From Cytophagales bacterium (GTDB lineage: Bacteria; Bacteroidota; Bacteroidia; Cytophagales; Cyclobacteriaceae): a DNA stretch of 8,747 bases. Both the position numbers and the translations under genes were made by a program. The notes below the pieces were generated by a model. It was not told where the DNA came from. It made no database searches and was given only the letters and a program-made list of their open reading frames with translations. Positions 1 through 6,859 of the stretch are shown here, one piece after another. Within the stretch, counting starts at the first letter, position 1, and every line of letters begins with the position of its first letter. The stretch spans positions 2,910-11,656 of the forward strand of contig DMST01000026.1 of the NCBI GenBank assembly GCA_003454975.1. The letters run 5' to 3'.

Positions 1-1817
1 TGGGCTTCGGCCACTCCCTGCGCTTCTAAGGCTGCATCTGCCGACTGCTCGGCTTGCACTTGGGCTTCCTGCGCCTTTTGGCGGGCAATATCAGCGTCAT
101 GCCGCTCCTTTTCTGCCAGCTCCGTCTGCTGTTGTGCAATAGCTTGCTGATCCAACGCCCACCAAGCTAAAGCCAGTGAGGAAAGGGCCAGTAAAATATA
201 GAAAGCTGCCCGGCGCCGTACCCTGCGTAGTTTACGTTTTTGCAGGTAGACCTGATAGTCCTTCTCTGCCCGCATGCGCAGTTCACTCACGGCCAGATAG
301 GTAAAGGCCAGGCCATAGTGCCCCCCATTGCGCTCGGCCCAGCCGGCCGTAGGGCGTTCTTGGTCGCGCCACTCGATGGCAAACCCCAGGGCATTGCCAT
401 GGTATAGAAATCCGCCCCGCTCTGGATGGGCAAAGTCCTCAGCCGTTGCCAGGAGTTTTCGGTAAAGGGTAGCCCCTTCGGCCTCGGCCTGCAACCAGGC
501 TTGTAGCCGGTCCCATACCCGCATTAGGCTCTCGTGGGAGATGTCCAGCACGCTATTCTCGGTGAGGGCACCTACCGAGGGTAATAGGAAAGAACGGCCC
601 GGTTTGCGGAACACCTCCAGCACCTGTATGATGGCCTGCACGGGTACGTTTTTTTCTCCCAATGGCCCCACATGTTTTAGGTCCTGGTACGGTTTCATGC
701 CCAAGGGATCCTGCTGCTGGTTTACGTACCCTTCCAGCGCTTCCGTGGTGGCGGGGTCCGGTGAGCAAGGGTCCCAAGTAAGACCTTCTACTAGCTTAGC
801 CAGTGCCTGGGGCCTACGGACGCCCCGGCCATCTTCTTCTACTACGGTGAGGGCTTGGAATAACCGACGAGCCACGGTCTGGTGGTATTCGTCCAGCTCC
901 TGATAGGCCTCGTTGGCGTGGTCAGAAAGGGCGTGCCGCAGCGTGCCGGCAGCTTCGTAATGCAGGATGCTCAGGGGAGGTTTTTCAGCAGAGCCTTCCG
1001 TCTCTTGCAACCACACTTGCATGGTCCGCATCATAGCATGTTGCAGGATGGGCAGTTGGTCCATCTGGTTGTCCAGATCAAACATCACGCGGTTGATCAA
1101 TACCTGTTGGAAGGGAATCTGAAACGCCTTCAGTGGCTTCACAATCACCTCCCTCAGTTGGTCGTGCGTCATGCGGGGGATGAGATACTGCCCCTCATTG
1201 ATGGCCTCAGGGAGCCCCTCAAACTCCGTGCAATCTCCCAAAAAGTCTGACCGCATGGTGAGCATGACGTAGACGGGGAGCTTGCGTTGGCGGGTGGCCT
1301 GCAGCAGCAGGTCAACAAAGATGGAAGCCAGGCTACTATCGGTACGGGTGATGCGCTCGTTTTTGCGAAAACGAAAGATCTCCTCAAACTGGTCTACCAC
1401 AATGAGCAATCGCTCCCAGTGGGCCAGCTCCATCTCCTCTATGGTGTTGACCAAGCCCAGGGAAGACCGCTTGAGTTGTGCCAAAATGTAGGGCTCGCTA
1501 TCTTCTGTCTCCAGGTCTAGTAGGTCCAGGCTATCCAGTTGCTCGGCCAGCCGTTGCAGGGGGCGGTCTTCTGGCCGTAGCGTCAGTATCCTCCAGGAAG
1601 AGTCTTCTTGTGTCGTGAGGCGGGGCAGTACCCCTCCCTTTACCAAAGAAGATTTGCCACTGCCCGAGGTGCCCAATACCGCAATGAACCGGTTGGTTTG
1701 CAGCTTTTCCAGAATATCCGCTATCTGCTGGTCGCGGCCATAAAAACGGTCCGCTTCCTGGGGCTCAAAAGCACGCAGCCCGGGAAAAGGATTTACCAGC
1801 GTTAAAGTACTGTTCAT
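1..1817 (-). CDS. nSTAND1-type P-loop NTPase with transmembrane helix, C-terminal part missing
   Basis: The reading frame opens with ATG at 1817 and runs without a stop for 605 codons to the left edge, so the C-terminus lies outside the window. After nine residues comes the signature NPFPGLRAFEP, then FYGRD. The Walker A motif GTSGSGKSS is at residues 49-57 and the Walker B VVDQFEE has its Asp near 142. TMRSDFLGDC, LPILQHAMMRTM and ISHESLMRVWDRL follow, all typical of nSTAND1 signalling NTPases. Near residue 527 a basic run (KRKLRRVRRR) precedes a hydrophobic helix at about 537-558, then an Ala/Gln/Glu-rich coiled coil reaches the edge. Family members usually end in WD40 or TPR sensor repeats, not visible here. 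STAND proteins are ATP-driven switches that oligomerise on sensing a trigger. The ATG overlaps the upstream TIR gene stop (ATGA, 1814-1817), implying translational coupling. No separate N-terminal effector-associated domain is present. Family confidence is high; the trigger is unknown. Confidence 0.93.
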   Translation of the reverse strand, partial: MNSTLTLVNPFPGLRAFEPQEADRFYGRDQQIADILEKLQTNRFIAVLGTSGSGKSSLVKGGVLPRLTTQEDSSWRILTLRPEDRPLQRLAEQLDSLDLLDLETEDSEPYILAQLKRSSLGLVNTIEEMELAHWERLLIVVDQFEEIFRFRKNERITRTDSSLASIFVDLLLQATRQRKLPVYVMLTMRSDFLGDCTEFEGLPEAINEGQYLIPRMTHDQLREVIVKPLKAFQIPFQQVLINRVMFDLDNQMDQLPILQHAMMRTMQVWLQETEGSAEKPPLSILHYEAAGTLRHALSDHANEAYQELDEYHQTVARRLFQALTVVEEDGRGVRRPQALAKLVEGLTWDPCSPDPATTEALEGYVNQQQDPLGMKPYQDLKHVGPLGEKNVPVQAIIQVLEVFRKPGRSFLLPSVGALTENSVLDISHESLMRVWDRLQAWLQAEAEGATLYRKLLATAEDFAHPERGGFLYHGNALGFAIEWRDQERPTAGWAERNGGHYGLAFTYLAVSELRMRAEKDYQVYLQKRKLRRVRRRAAFYILLALSSLALAWWALDQQAIAQQQTELAEKERHDADIARQKAQEAQVQAEQSADAALEAQGVAEA

Positions 1818-3361
1818 GCTTCGGTTGCGTTTAGATCGTCCAGAAAAGGTTGCAGGGTGGCTTCGGTGATTTCCTCCATGCCGTTCATGATGTGGAAGCT
1901 TCCCGAAGAGAAATCGAGCTTGTCTTCGTCCTCTGGAGCAGCCAACACAATTCCCCGGGCTTTCAGGGGCATTTTCCGTTCACTGCTGTGTTCTTCCAGG
2001 AAATCGTTCAGATCATCTATCAGGTCTTCCGCCCAATATTCGTCTCCCTCTCCCCAGTATACCAGCACCGATTCATTGCTCAGCAACGCCTTCTCGTGGT
2101 ATTCTTTTTGCAGACTACCGTCCTTTTCCCATCGGCTTAGGCGTACCTCGTAGCCCATCCCATCCAGCATCTTTTTCAGTTGCTTGGCACCGGCCTTATC
2201 CTCCTTCTGGCATACCACATACACATAGCGGACGGAGGGTTCCATGGTTTCGGCTACCATCAGGGGTTTTTCTAGGGTCGGGGTGGTAGCCTTCCGTTCC
2301 TCCTCTATCTTTTCCAGCCGTTTCAGGGCATTGTTTTTAAAGGTCTCAATGGTGCCCGTCATCAGTTCAGCCCCCATCTGTAAGGACTCTTCGTTCTGCC
2401 ATTTGAACAAAAAATCCCGCTGTGGCGGGTCCATCAGGTCATCCGTTTCGTCGTGGGCCTGGTCCAGAATAGCTTTCGGAATCCACACAAAGCGGGGCAT
2501 ACCGGTTTCCTGGCTAGCCTCGGCAGCCAGCTGGTTTTGTAGCCGGGCCATGGCATCATAGAATTCACCGAACAGATGCAGGCTAAGGTCTGCCTTACCC
2601 AACTCCTCGGCTATGGCCATTTTGCGTTCGGTCATGCTGCCATTAAACTCCTGGTGTGGCAATACATCGTAGCCCTGGGCCGACAGTTCCCGCTTCACGG
2701 TTTGGTAGTATTCCGATAGATCGGGTGGGGGTAGGGCCAGGTACACCTTTGGCTTGTCCTCCGAAATGGGAGTCACCTCTTCCGCTTCCAAGGTGCGCAT
2801 CTCGTCTAACATCTGGCGGATATCCTGCGCCAGATCATCCAGAATGAGATAGTAGTCCGTCTTCGTTTCGGGGTACATAGACCGATCAAACTCCCGAATG
2901 CGGTCGTTCTGGTCTATTTTATAGAAGGAATATCCCGTAGCGTCGCGTACTTCAGGCGGAAACTCATCTGCTGGCCCCAAGGGTGTTTTCAGTACTTTAA
3001 ACACCCGGAACTTGTTTTTTACTTTGATCCCCCCATTCGTCTCGGCGTGTTTTACAAACTCACTCAGCTCACGGGTACACCATTCGGAGCGTACATAGCG
3101 GGGCGAAAGAATAGATACCAATACCGCTGATTTGGGCAAGTTGTCGTGAATTTCGGCGGTAAAATCATCGTTTTGCCGCAAGCCCTTATTGTCTCGCCAA
3201 ATGTTGGGGCGTTCGCCCAGGTATTTCGACAGGCGCGACGAAAGGTTCTGATGAAACTCACTGATCCATTGGAAATTATCCTCTTCGGAGAAGGGTTCAT
3301 TATCCAGGTGGGAGTAACTAATGAATATGTCGTTGGGGTAAGATTCGGCTATGGCTTCCAT
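1814..3361 (-). CDS. TIR-domain protein with two additional Rossmann-like modules (putative NADase effector of the STAND pair)
   Basis: This is a 515-residue soluble protein with no signal peptide or membrane helix. Residues 9-130 are a TIR domain: strand A DIFISYSHLDNE (11-22), a BB-loop-like region IWRDNKGLRQNDDF (54-67), and SEWCTREL with Glu98 at the place of the catalytic glutamate of TIR NADases. A second alpha/beta module (about 205-300) starts KVYLALPPPDL and contains ADLSLHLFGEFYDA and FVWIP; it resembles DUF4062/TIR-like modules. A third (about 378-510) starts YVYVVCQKEDK and contains YHEKALLSNESVLVYWGEGDEYW, then GIVLAAP and LQPFLDDL. From memory, this triple arrangement recurs in proteins encoded beside STAND NTPases. 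The gene overlaps the downstream nSTAND1 gene by four bases and lies 58 bases after the PorP/SprF gene. The likely role is an effector or adaptor that consumes or senses a nucleotide such as NAD+ once the STAND partner is activated. Activity is inferred; the TIR call is strong. Confidence 0.9.
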   Translation of the reverse strand: MEAIAESYPNDIFISYSHLDNEPFSEEDNFQWISEFHQNLSSRLSKYLGERPNIWRDNKGLRQNDDFTAEIHDNLPKSAVLVSILSPRYVRSEWCTRELSEFVKHAETNGGIKVKNKFRVFKVLKTPLGPADEFPPEVRDATGYSFYKIDQNDRIREFDRSMYPETKTDYYLILDDLAQDIRQMLDEMRTLEAEEVTPISEDKPKVYLALPPPDLSEYYQTVKRELSAQGYDVLPHQEFNGSMTERKMAIAEELGKADLSLHLFGEFYDAMARLQNQLAAEASQETGMPRFVWIPKAILDQAHDETDDLMDPPQRDFLFKWQNEESLQMGAELMTGTIETFKNNALKRLEKIEEERKATTPTLEKPLMVAETMEPSVRYVYVVCQKEDKAGAKQLKKMLDGMGYEVRLSRWEKDGSLQKEYHEKALLSNESVLVYWGEGDEYWAEDLIDDLNDFLEEHSSERKMPLKARGIVLAAPEDEDKLDFSSGSFHIMNGMEEITEATLQPFLDDLNATEA

Positions 3362-3388
3362 CCCAGGTAGTTTTTTCGGTTACTAAAT

Positions 3389-3405
3389 CCGCGCCAGGTG
3401 GCGGG
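3389..3405 (-). other. Small GC-rich hairpin between PorP/SprF and TIR genes
   Basis: In the 58-base gap the transcript can form a short stem, CGCC-ACCT-GGCG, extended by two C:G pairs past a one-base bulge. No T-run follows on the minus strand, so it does not look like an intrinsic terminator. It may be an RNA-processing or stability element that changes the ratio of the envelope genes to the TIR/STAND genes, or it may be chance. Confidence 0.25.
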
Positions 3406-3419
3406 TCCTTCCAGGTTAT

Positions 3420-4421
3420 TTATTGGCTGGGACAGCCTTGCAGTTCTGGCTCTCCTTTTAGCCGTGGGCAGGCATCTTCCCAGTCAGTCACCCGATCCCG
3501 ATCCATATCGCGGGAAAAGCTAATGGGCCTAATGGACAGGGTGATTTCATGGCTGTTGCGGTAGGCCTCGGGCAAACTGCCTTGGCTGCCAAACCGCACC
3601 AGGCCTACACTATAGCCCATGCGTACTCCTTCCATCAGGGTATATTCTATTTGACCATCCAGGCTTTCCACTCCGGACAGGGCCAGGCCTACGCCCAGGA
3701 TGTGGCCCAACTGTAGCTGAGCTTGTAGATCGGCACGGACAGGGCGGGTAGGATCTACGTGTACCTGGGCTACCGTTTGTACGGCTAGTTTGTCCTTGAT
3801 CGAGAACCGACGGCCCAGCACTCCCACAAAGGCTACCGGAAATCGTTCACTTTCTTCCGTAGCGAAGGGTCCGAAATGGAAAACCGGTATGCTGATGCCG
3901 CCCCAGCCTTGGGGACCGGTCAACATAAAGCCCACCTGTGCTTGTGGCCACCGTTGGGCTACCATCTCCTCTTCAAAAATGTGGTCGCCCGGATCCAGCA
4001 CCGGTACATTTTGCAGGGTCCGTTGCTGAAACAGGGCGCCACCGCTTAGGCCTACTGAGAACAGGTACTTTTCGTGTACGGGTAGGTGGTAGGCTACCTG
4101 CAGGCTAGCGCGTGTTTGCCGGCGGGCGGCAAGTCGGGTGTGATGCACCTGCATGCCCAGGGCCAGTCGGCGGCCGGGGATGCCCGTTTGCAAAGCAGCG
4201 CTGTATTGCACCGGAGCGTTTACTTCCAGCGGGTGTTGCCATTGCCAACGGCCAGCCAGCACCACTTCCGGATTAGGGTGTAACCCCACACTGGCAGGAT
4301 TCTGGTACCAGAGGGTCTGTTGTATTTGGTTGTATGCCAATGACTGGCTGTACAAAGTGGGAGTGGATAGCGCCAGACAGACGCCCCAGCAGATCAATCG
4401 ATAGTGGATTACTTTTTTCAT
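3420..4421 (-). CDS. PorP/SprF family type IX secretion system outer-membrane protein with TSP3-like C-terminal tail
   Basis: The 333-residue product begins with a basic n-region and hydrophobic segment ending near TLYSQS (about residue 26), a signal peptide for export to the envelope. The mature N-terminus has QTLWYQNPASVGLHPN, close to the Q..YNPA.AG motif that opens PorP/SprF proteins, and the body alternates short amphipathic strands expected of an outer-membrane beta-barrel. PorP/SprF homologues act with the T9SS; SprF of Flavobacterium is needed to secrete the type B cargo SprB. The gene starts 12 bases after the type B cargo gene, matching that pairing. Residues 305-319 read DMDRDRVTDWEDACP, followed by GCP near the end: a Ca2+-binding thrombospondin type 3-like half-repeat of the sort that often links barrels to OmpA domains, yet the protein stops there. 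Arg310 replaces the usual Gly. The specific cargo is inferred from adjacency. Confidence 0.88.
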   Translation of the reverse strand: MKKVIHYRLICWGVCLALSTPTLYSQSLAYNQIQQTLWYQNPASVGLHPNPEVVLAGRWQWQHPLEVNAPVQYSAALQTGIPGRRLALGMQVHHTRLAARRQTRASLQVAYHLPVHEKYLFSVGLSGGALFQQRTLQNVPVLDPGDHIFEEEMVAQRWPQAQVGFMLTGPQGWGGISIPVFHFGPFATEESERFPVAFVGVLGRRFSIKDKLAVQTVAQVHVDPTRPVRADLQAQLQLGHILGVGLALSGVESLDGQIEYTLMEGVRMGYSVGLVRFGSQGSLPEAYRNSHEITLSIRPISFSRDMDRDRVTDWEDACPRLKGEPELQGCPSQ

Positions 4422-4433
4422 AGGTGGGATCGA

Positions 4434-5738
4434 TTAGCGTTGGATGATCAGATAATTGTACACTTCATTGCGTTCGGTATCGCCGTAGGCAATTCGGAAA
4501 TAATAGGTGCCGTTGGGCAACTCGTTACCGGCCATGGCGCCCACATTGGACGTGCCCAGAAAAGGATCTTCATTAGAATAGGGGCTGGCGTAATACACCG
4601 CTTCCCCTTGTGCATTGTACACCGTTACCTGAGAGCCCACGCCGTCCAGTCCGCTTAGAATCCAGGTTTCGTTTAGGCCATCTCCATTTGGGCTAATGCC
4701 TTGGGGAATCTCCACATCGATAAACCGAATCTGGATTTCTTCTCCCAGCAACTCACCGTTGTAGGTGGCCGAAATTTGCGCCTCTCCGGCCTCCGTCGGG
4801 CTGTACATGGTCGTTATATAAGCAGCCAGACTATCTACATATTCTGCGGTGCTAGATGCCAAGAGACCTCCGGTGGACTGCACCTGTACGGTGCCTGTAT
4901 GATTGCCCAAGGGAACACCCGTTTCGTCAATCAGCGTTACTCGTATCAGGGTACTATCCGCCCTGCCCGTGCCCCGTTGAGGCAAAAACAGCATGTCGGT
5001 GTCTACTGTGATGGTGCTAAGTTCCAGACTTACGCTTGGGTTGACCAAGTGAACGGTTTCGGTATTGGTTAGTACTTTCCTTTCTACCTCCGCCTGTAGG
5101 GTTACCGCCCCCGTATCTCTGCCGGCCACCAGGGTCACCTCGTGTATGCTATCGTTGATGCGAACCGGCTGCGAGAGCACCCGGGCCAGGGGTGGGGTAA
5201 TGGGTAGGAAGGCTACACTATCCGAGAGGTAGGCGGTGCCTGCGGTATTCAGTAGCACAATCCGGACGGTGGTTTGGTTTACCCCGTTGGCAAGCAGGGT
5301 AGTCTGGTCTGCTACCAAATAGGAGTTTTCCAGACTGAGGGGGGCGGGGCGAAATACGACCGTTGCCGTTTGGGAGATGGCTTCCCCGTTTACATTGGCA
5401 GACACCGTGGCCGTACCGGCCGTGATGCCCGATACCAGCACGCCGCTATAGGTGCCATCTCCATGGTCTGTTAGCGGTGTGGGGGAAATAGCCCCCAAGG
5501 TAGATTGGGCCCTTACCGTGGCCCCACCAGTAGATAACGGTGTTCCTTCCGTATCTACCAATTGTATGGTGAGCAGAGCAGAATCTATTCCATTGGCTAC
5601 CAGGGCATTGGCAGATAAGGTGATGGAAGTTTCTGAAGCATCAATAGGAACCTGCGAGAAACCCCAGGCGGGTAGAAGCAATAGGACATAGCTCGCGCTA
5701 TGCCACTTGCGTTTTAGGATCGCAAATAGCCATTTCAT
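4434..5738 (-). CDS. Secreted surface protein: invasin-type Ig-like modules plus T9SS type B (gliding motility-associated) C-terminal sorting domain
   Basis: The 434-residue product has a signal peptide (MKWLFAILKRKW, then ASYVLLLLPAWGFSQ; cleavage near residue 29). Three beta-sandwich-like modules follow at about 32-130, 132-232 and 234-341. The first is a clear bacterial Ig-like group 1 (invasin/intimin) module: ITLSANALVANGIDSALLTI, then DHGDGTYSGVL and AGTATVSA. The second repeats the LLANGVNQTTVRIVL pattern; the third is more diverged. Residues 346-434 form the type B sorting domain: QGISPNGDGLNETW (346-359), VTVYNAQGEAVY and LPNGTYYFRI (407-416), ending NYLIIQR. Such proteins are exported by Sec, then carried across the outer membrane by the T9SS and displayed or released. 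It is the first gene of the apparent operon and probably uses the PorP/SprF protein encoded 12 bases downstream. A role as adhesin, receptor or structural filament is possible; the ligand is unknown. The protein is short for this class. Confidence 0.9.
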   Translation of the reverse strand: MKWLFAILKRKWHSASYVLLLLPAWGFSQVPIDASETSITLSANALVANGIDSALLTIQLVDTEGTPLSTGGATVRAQSTLGAISPTPLTDHGDGTYSGVLVSGITAGTATVSANVNGEAISQTATVVFRPAPLSLENSYLVADQTTLLANGVNQTTVRIVLLNTAGTAYLSDSVAFLPITPPLARVLSQPVRINDSIHEVTLVAGRDTGAVTLQAEVERKVLTNTETVHLVNPSVSLELSTITVDTDMLFLPQRGTGRADSTLIRVTLIDETGVPLGNHTGTVQVQSTGGLLASSTAEYVDSLAAYITTMYSPTEAGEAQISATYNGELLGEEIQIRFIDVEIPQGISPNGDGLNETWILSGLDGVGSQVTVYNAQGEAVYYASPYSNEDPFLGTSNVGAMAGNELPNGTYYFRIAYGDTERNEVYNYLIIQR

Positions 5739-5846
5739 TGGGTGTAGATTTGTTAGTTTCGGGGTTAGGAGCCCGAATTTTATTGGTTATACTTTCTTCC
5801 CGAACCTAGACCACAAATTCATTCGGTTTTGGTCCGGTAAACTCGC

Positions 5847-5883
5847 CAAAGCGGGTAGCACATTTCATACTGGGTGTGCTTTG
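5847..5883. promoter_or_regulatory. Bulged inverted repeat, candidate operator upstream of the T9SS/TIR/STAND operon
   Basis: AGCACA (5857-5862) is matched by TGTGCT (5875-5880) across 12 bases. The outer CAAAGC (5847-5852) is also complementary to GCTTTG (5878-5883), so CAAA and GCACA can both pair with the single arm TGTGCTTTG, leaving a bulge. It lies about 110-145 bases upstream of the first gene of the minus-strand operon, a plausible place for a regulator site. The short arms mean chance is a real alternative. Confidence 0.22.
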
Positions 5884-6146
5884 AATATGAGTAACAATTT
5901 CCGGGGTTTTGTCACAGAAAACAAAAGGGGTTTCTGCATGATTCCTTACCTGATTGTACACGCTCTTAGTGTATTTAGGTTTTAAGGTGCTGAATGTCAA
6001 TGATTTAAAGGTGTTGTTGTACAGCGGAGTGGCTAGTATTTCAAAATATTTCATCTGGGTAAAACCATGAAAACAAGACCGTGCGTACTCCTTTTTAGGG
6101 GGTGAAAATGCAATAACTGCATGCGGTTTTAGGCCTAGGTTCTATT

Positions 6147-6154
6147 TAGTTTTG
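6147..6154 (+). promoter_or_regulatory. Candidate Bacteroidota -7 element TAGTTTTG
   Basis: TAGTTTTG is an exact match to the Bacteroidota sigma-70 -7 consensus TAnnTTTG. A clean -33 TTTG at the usual 19-21 base spacing is missing; the nearest candidate is the T-run at 6127-6130, with a 16-base spacer. If used, transcription would start near 6160 and give a leader of about 120 bases before the ATG at 6280. Confidence 0.3.
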
Positions 6155-6166
6155 CGTTGAACCGGT

Positions 6167-6202
6167 GCTTCCGAAATGGACCGAAAGTCCAAAAGGAAAG
6201 GC
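6167..6202 (+). other. Possible two-tier hairpin in the leader of the first paralogue gene
   Basis: GGAC-CGAAA-GTCC (6178-6190) forms a small hairpin. It is enclosed by TTCC (6169-6172) pairing with GGAA (6195-6198), extended by GC (6167-6168) with GC (6201-6202) past a two-base bulge. It sits just after the candidate -7 element, in the presumed 5' leader of the gene at 6280. The stems are short, and no known riboswitch class was recognised. Confidence 0.2.
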
Positions 6203-6279
6203 TTTTGTTGTAGGGTCGAAACAACCTCCTATTCTTCCTCTTACAATTTATCGGTATATTATCACTCAACTACGCACCC

Positions 6280-6729
6280 ATGAATCATACACTAACCGAA
6301 GAGCAGGTATTGCTTTTTGAGAATGCAGGTAATCAGATCATGCACCTAACGGCACTCAACGTACTTGTGCTTTGCCTGCGGGGTGATGTAAGCGAAGACG
6401 ATTTCAAAGAGGCCAATATCACCTTGATGAACTTGGGAAGGGAACACCAAGTAAAGTGGGTTATCATCAATGAACTGGAATTAAGAAACATTCCCACGCG
6501 GGCCCGACTTTGGCTTACTACTAAGTTCATGCGTACGGCAGAAGCCAAAGAAGGCATTAAGGACTTGCATGGATTTATTGTCATAAAATCGGCGAGTCGT
6601 TTTGCTACTACCCTCACCAAGGTGATGCATCAGGTGGCAACCCGTATGACCGGAATAAAATTCCATTATCATACGGACCTGCAAGCAGCGATTTCGTTTG
6701 TTGAGCGGCAATCTCACTATGCCCGATGA
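6280..6729 (+). CDS. Hypothetical protein, SpoIIAA/STAS-like small domain, paralogue 1
   Basis: The 149-residue product has no signal peptide or membrane helix and should be cytosolic. Its alternating pattern (strand LNVLVLCLRG 26-35, helix DFKEANITLMNLGREH, strand KWVIINE 59-65, helix around WLTTKFMRTAEAKEG, strand FIVIKS, helix FATTLTKVMHQVA, strand KFHYHTD, helix LQAAISFVERQ) resembles the beta-alpha-beta layout of SpoIIAA-like/STAS proteins. This fold match is from secondary-structure appearance only. The gene is followed by a paralogue about 38 percent identical by my hand alignment over 127 residues. The best shared positions are Asn64-Glu65, then IPTxAR and WL (71-79). STAS-like proteins often act as partners in regulatory switches, but I cannot name a function. 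The ATG at 6280 was chosen because it starts the aligned region; no strong ribosome binding site precedes it. DNA here is more AT-rich than the left-hand operon. Confidence 0.8.
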   Translation: MNHTLTEEQVLLFENAGNQIMHLTALNVLVLCLRGDVSEDDFKEANITLMNLGREHQVKWVIINELELRNIPTRARLWLTTKFMRTAEAKEGIKDLHGFIVIKSASRFATTLTKVMHQVATRMTGIKFHYHTDLQAAISFVERQSHYAR

Positions 6730-6820
6730 AGACCAAAAATCCTCTAGGAAAGGGCCAAGAACCACACTGATCGTAACATTGCAGAAATAATAAATTAACA
6801 TTAGTGTAGTTCCCTGTCTT

Positions 6821-6839
6821 AAAAAAGCTTACCTTTTTT
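6821..6839 (+). other. AT-rich hairpin AAAAAAG/CTTTTTT with overlapping -7-like TACCTTTT
   Basis: AAAAAAG (6821-6827) and CTTTTTT (6833-6839) are perfect seven-base complements around a five-base loop, with the T-run on the 3' side. This could be a weak terminator after the first paralogue. The same bases hold TACCTTTT (6830-6837), one mismatch from the TAnnTTTG -7 consensus, which could instead be the promoter of the second paralogue starting 23 bases on. No good -33 element is visible, so neither reading is secure. Confidence 0.25.
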
Positions 6840-6859
6840 GCTATAAGCTATTTAGACAA

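Larger units (their letters stand above)
5739..6279. other. 541-base intergenic region between divergent transcription units
   Basis: This gap is visibly more AT-rich than the genes on its left. It should hold the promoter of the four-gene minus-strand operon and that of the plus-strand gene at 6280. I found no convincing two-part Bacteroidota promoter for the minus strand; the nearest -7-like match is TGAATTTG (minus strand, 5821-5814), with its closest TTTG too far away. Separate entries cover a dyad at 5847-5883, a -7 element at 6147-6154 and a hairpin at 6167-6202. No tRNA or known RNA family was recognised. Two overlapping short frames (5806-6054 minus, 5707-5985 plus) do not look coding. 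Confidence 0.6.

Noticed and set aside
553..1520. Several 70-120 codon frames on both strands
   Set aside because: All are shadows of the nSTAND1 gene, whose frame is continuous and full of family motifs through this stretch.
3389..3405. Hairpin as an intrinsic terminator splitting the operon
   Set aside because: The stem is short and no T-run follows it on the minus strand, so it does not argue for a transcript end between the PorP/SprF and TIR genes.
5707..5985. Plus-strand 92-codon frame
   Set aside because: It begins antisense inside the start of the T9SS gene and has a composition unlike a folded protein. Treated as chance.
5806..6054. Minus-strand 82-codon frame upstream of the T9SS protein gene
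   Set aside because: It has no recognisable motif or helix pattern, it overlaps another open frame on the plus strand, and it lies in AT-rich intergenic DNA carrying a dyad. Its position before the operon is tempting but nothing supports it as coding.
5739..6279. tRNA, CRISPR array or insertion-sequence ends in the long gap
   Set aside because: I saw no cloverleaf with a GTTC-type T-loop, no regularly spaced direct repeats, and no transposase or matching terminal repeats.
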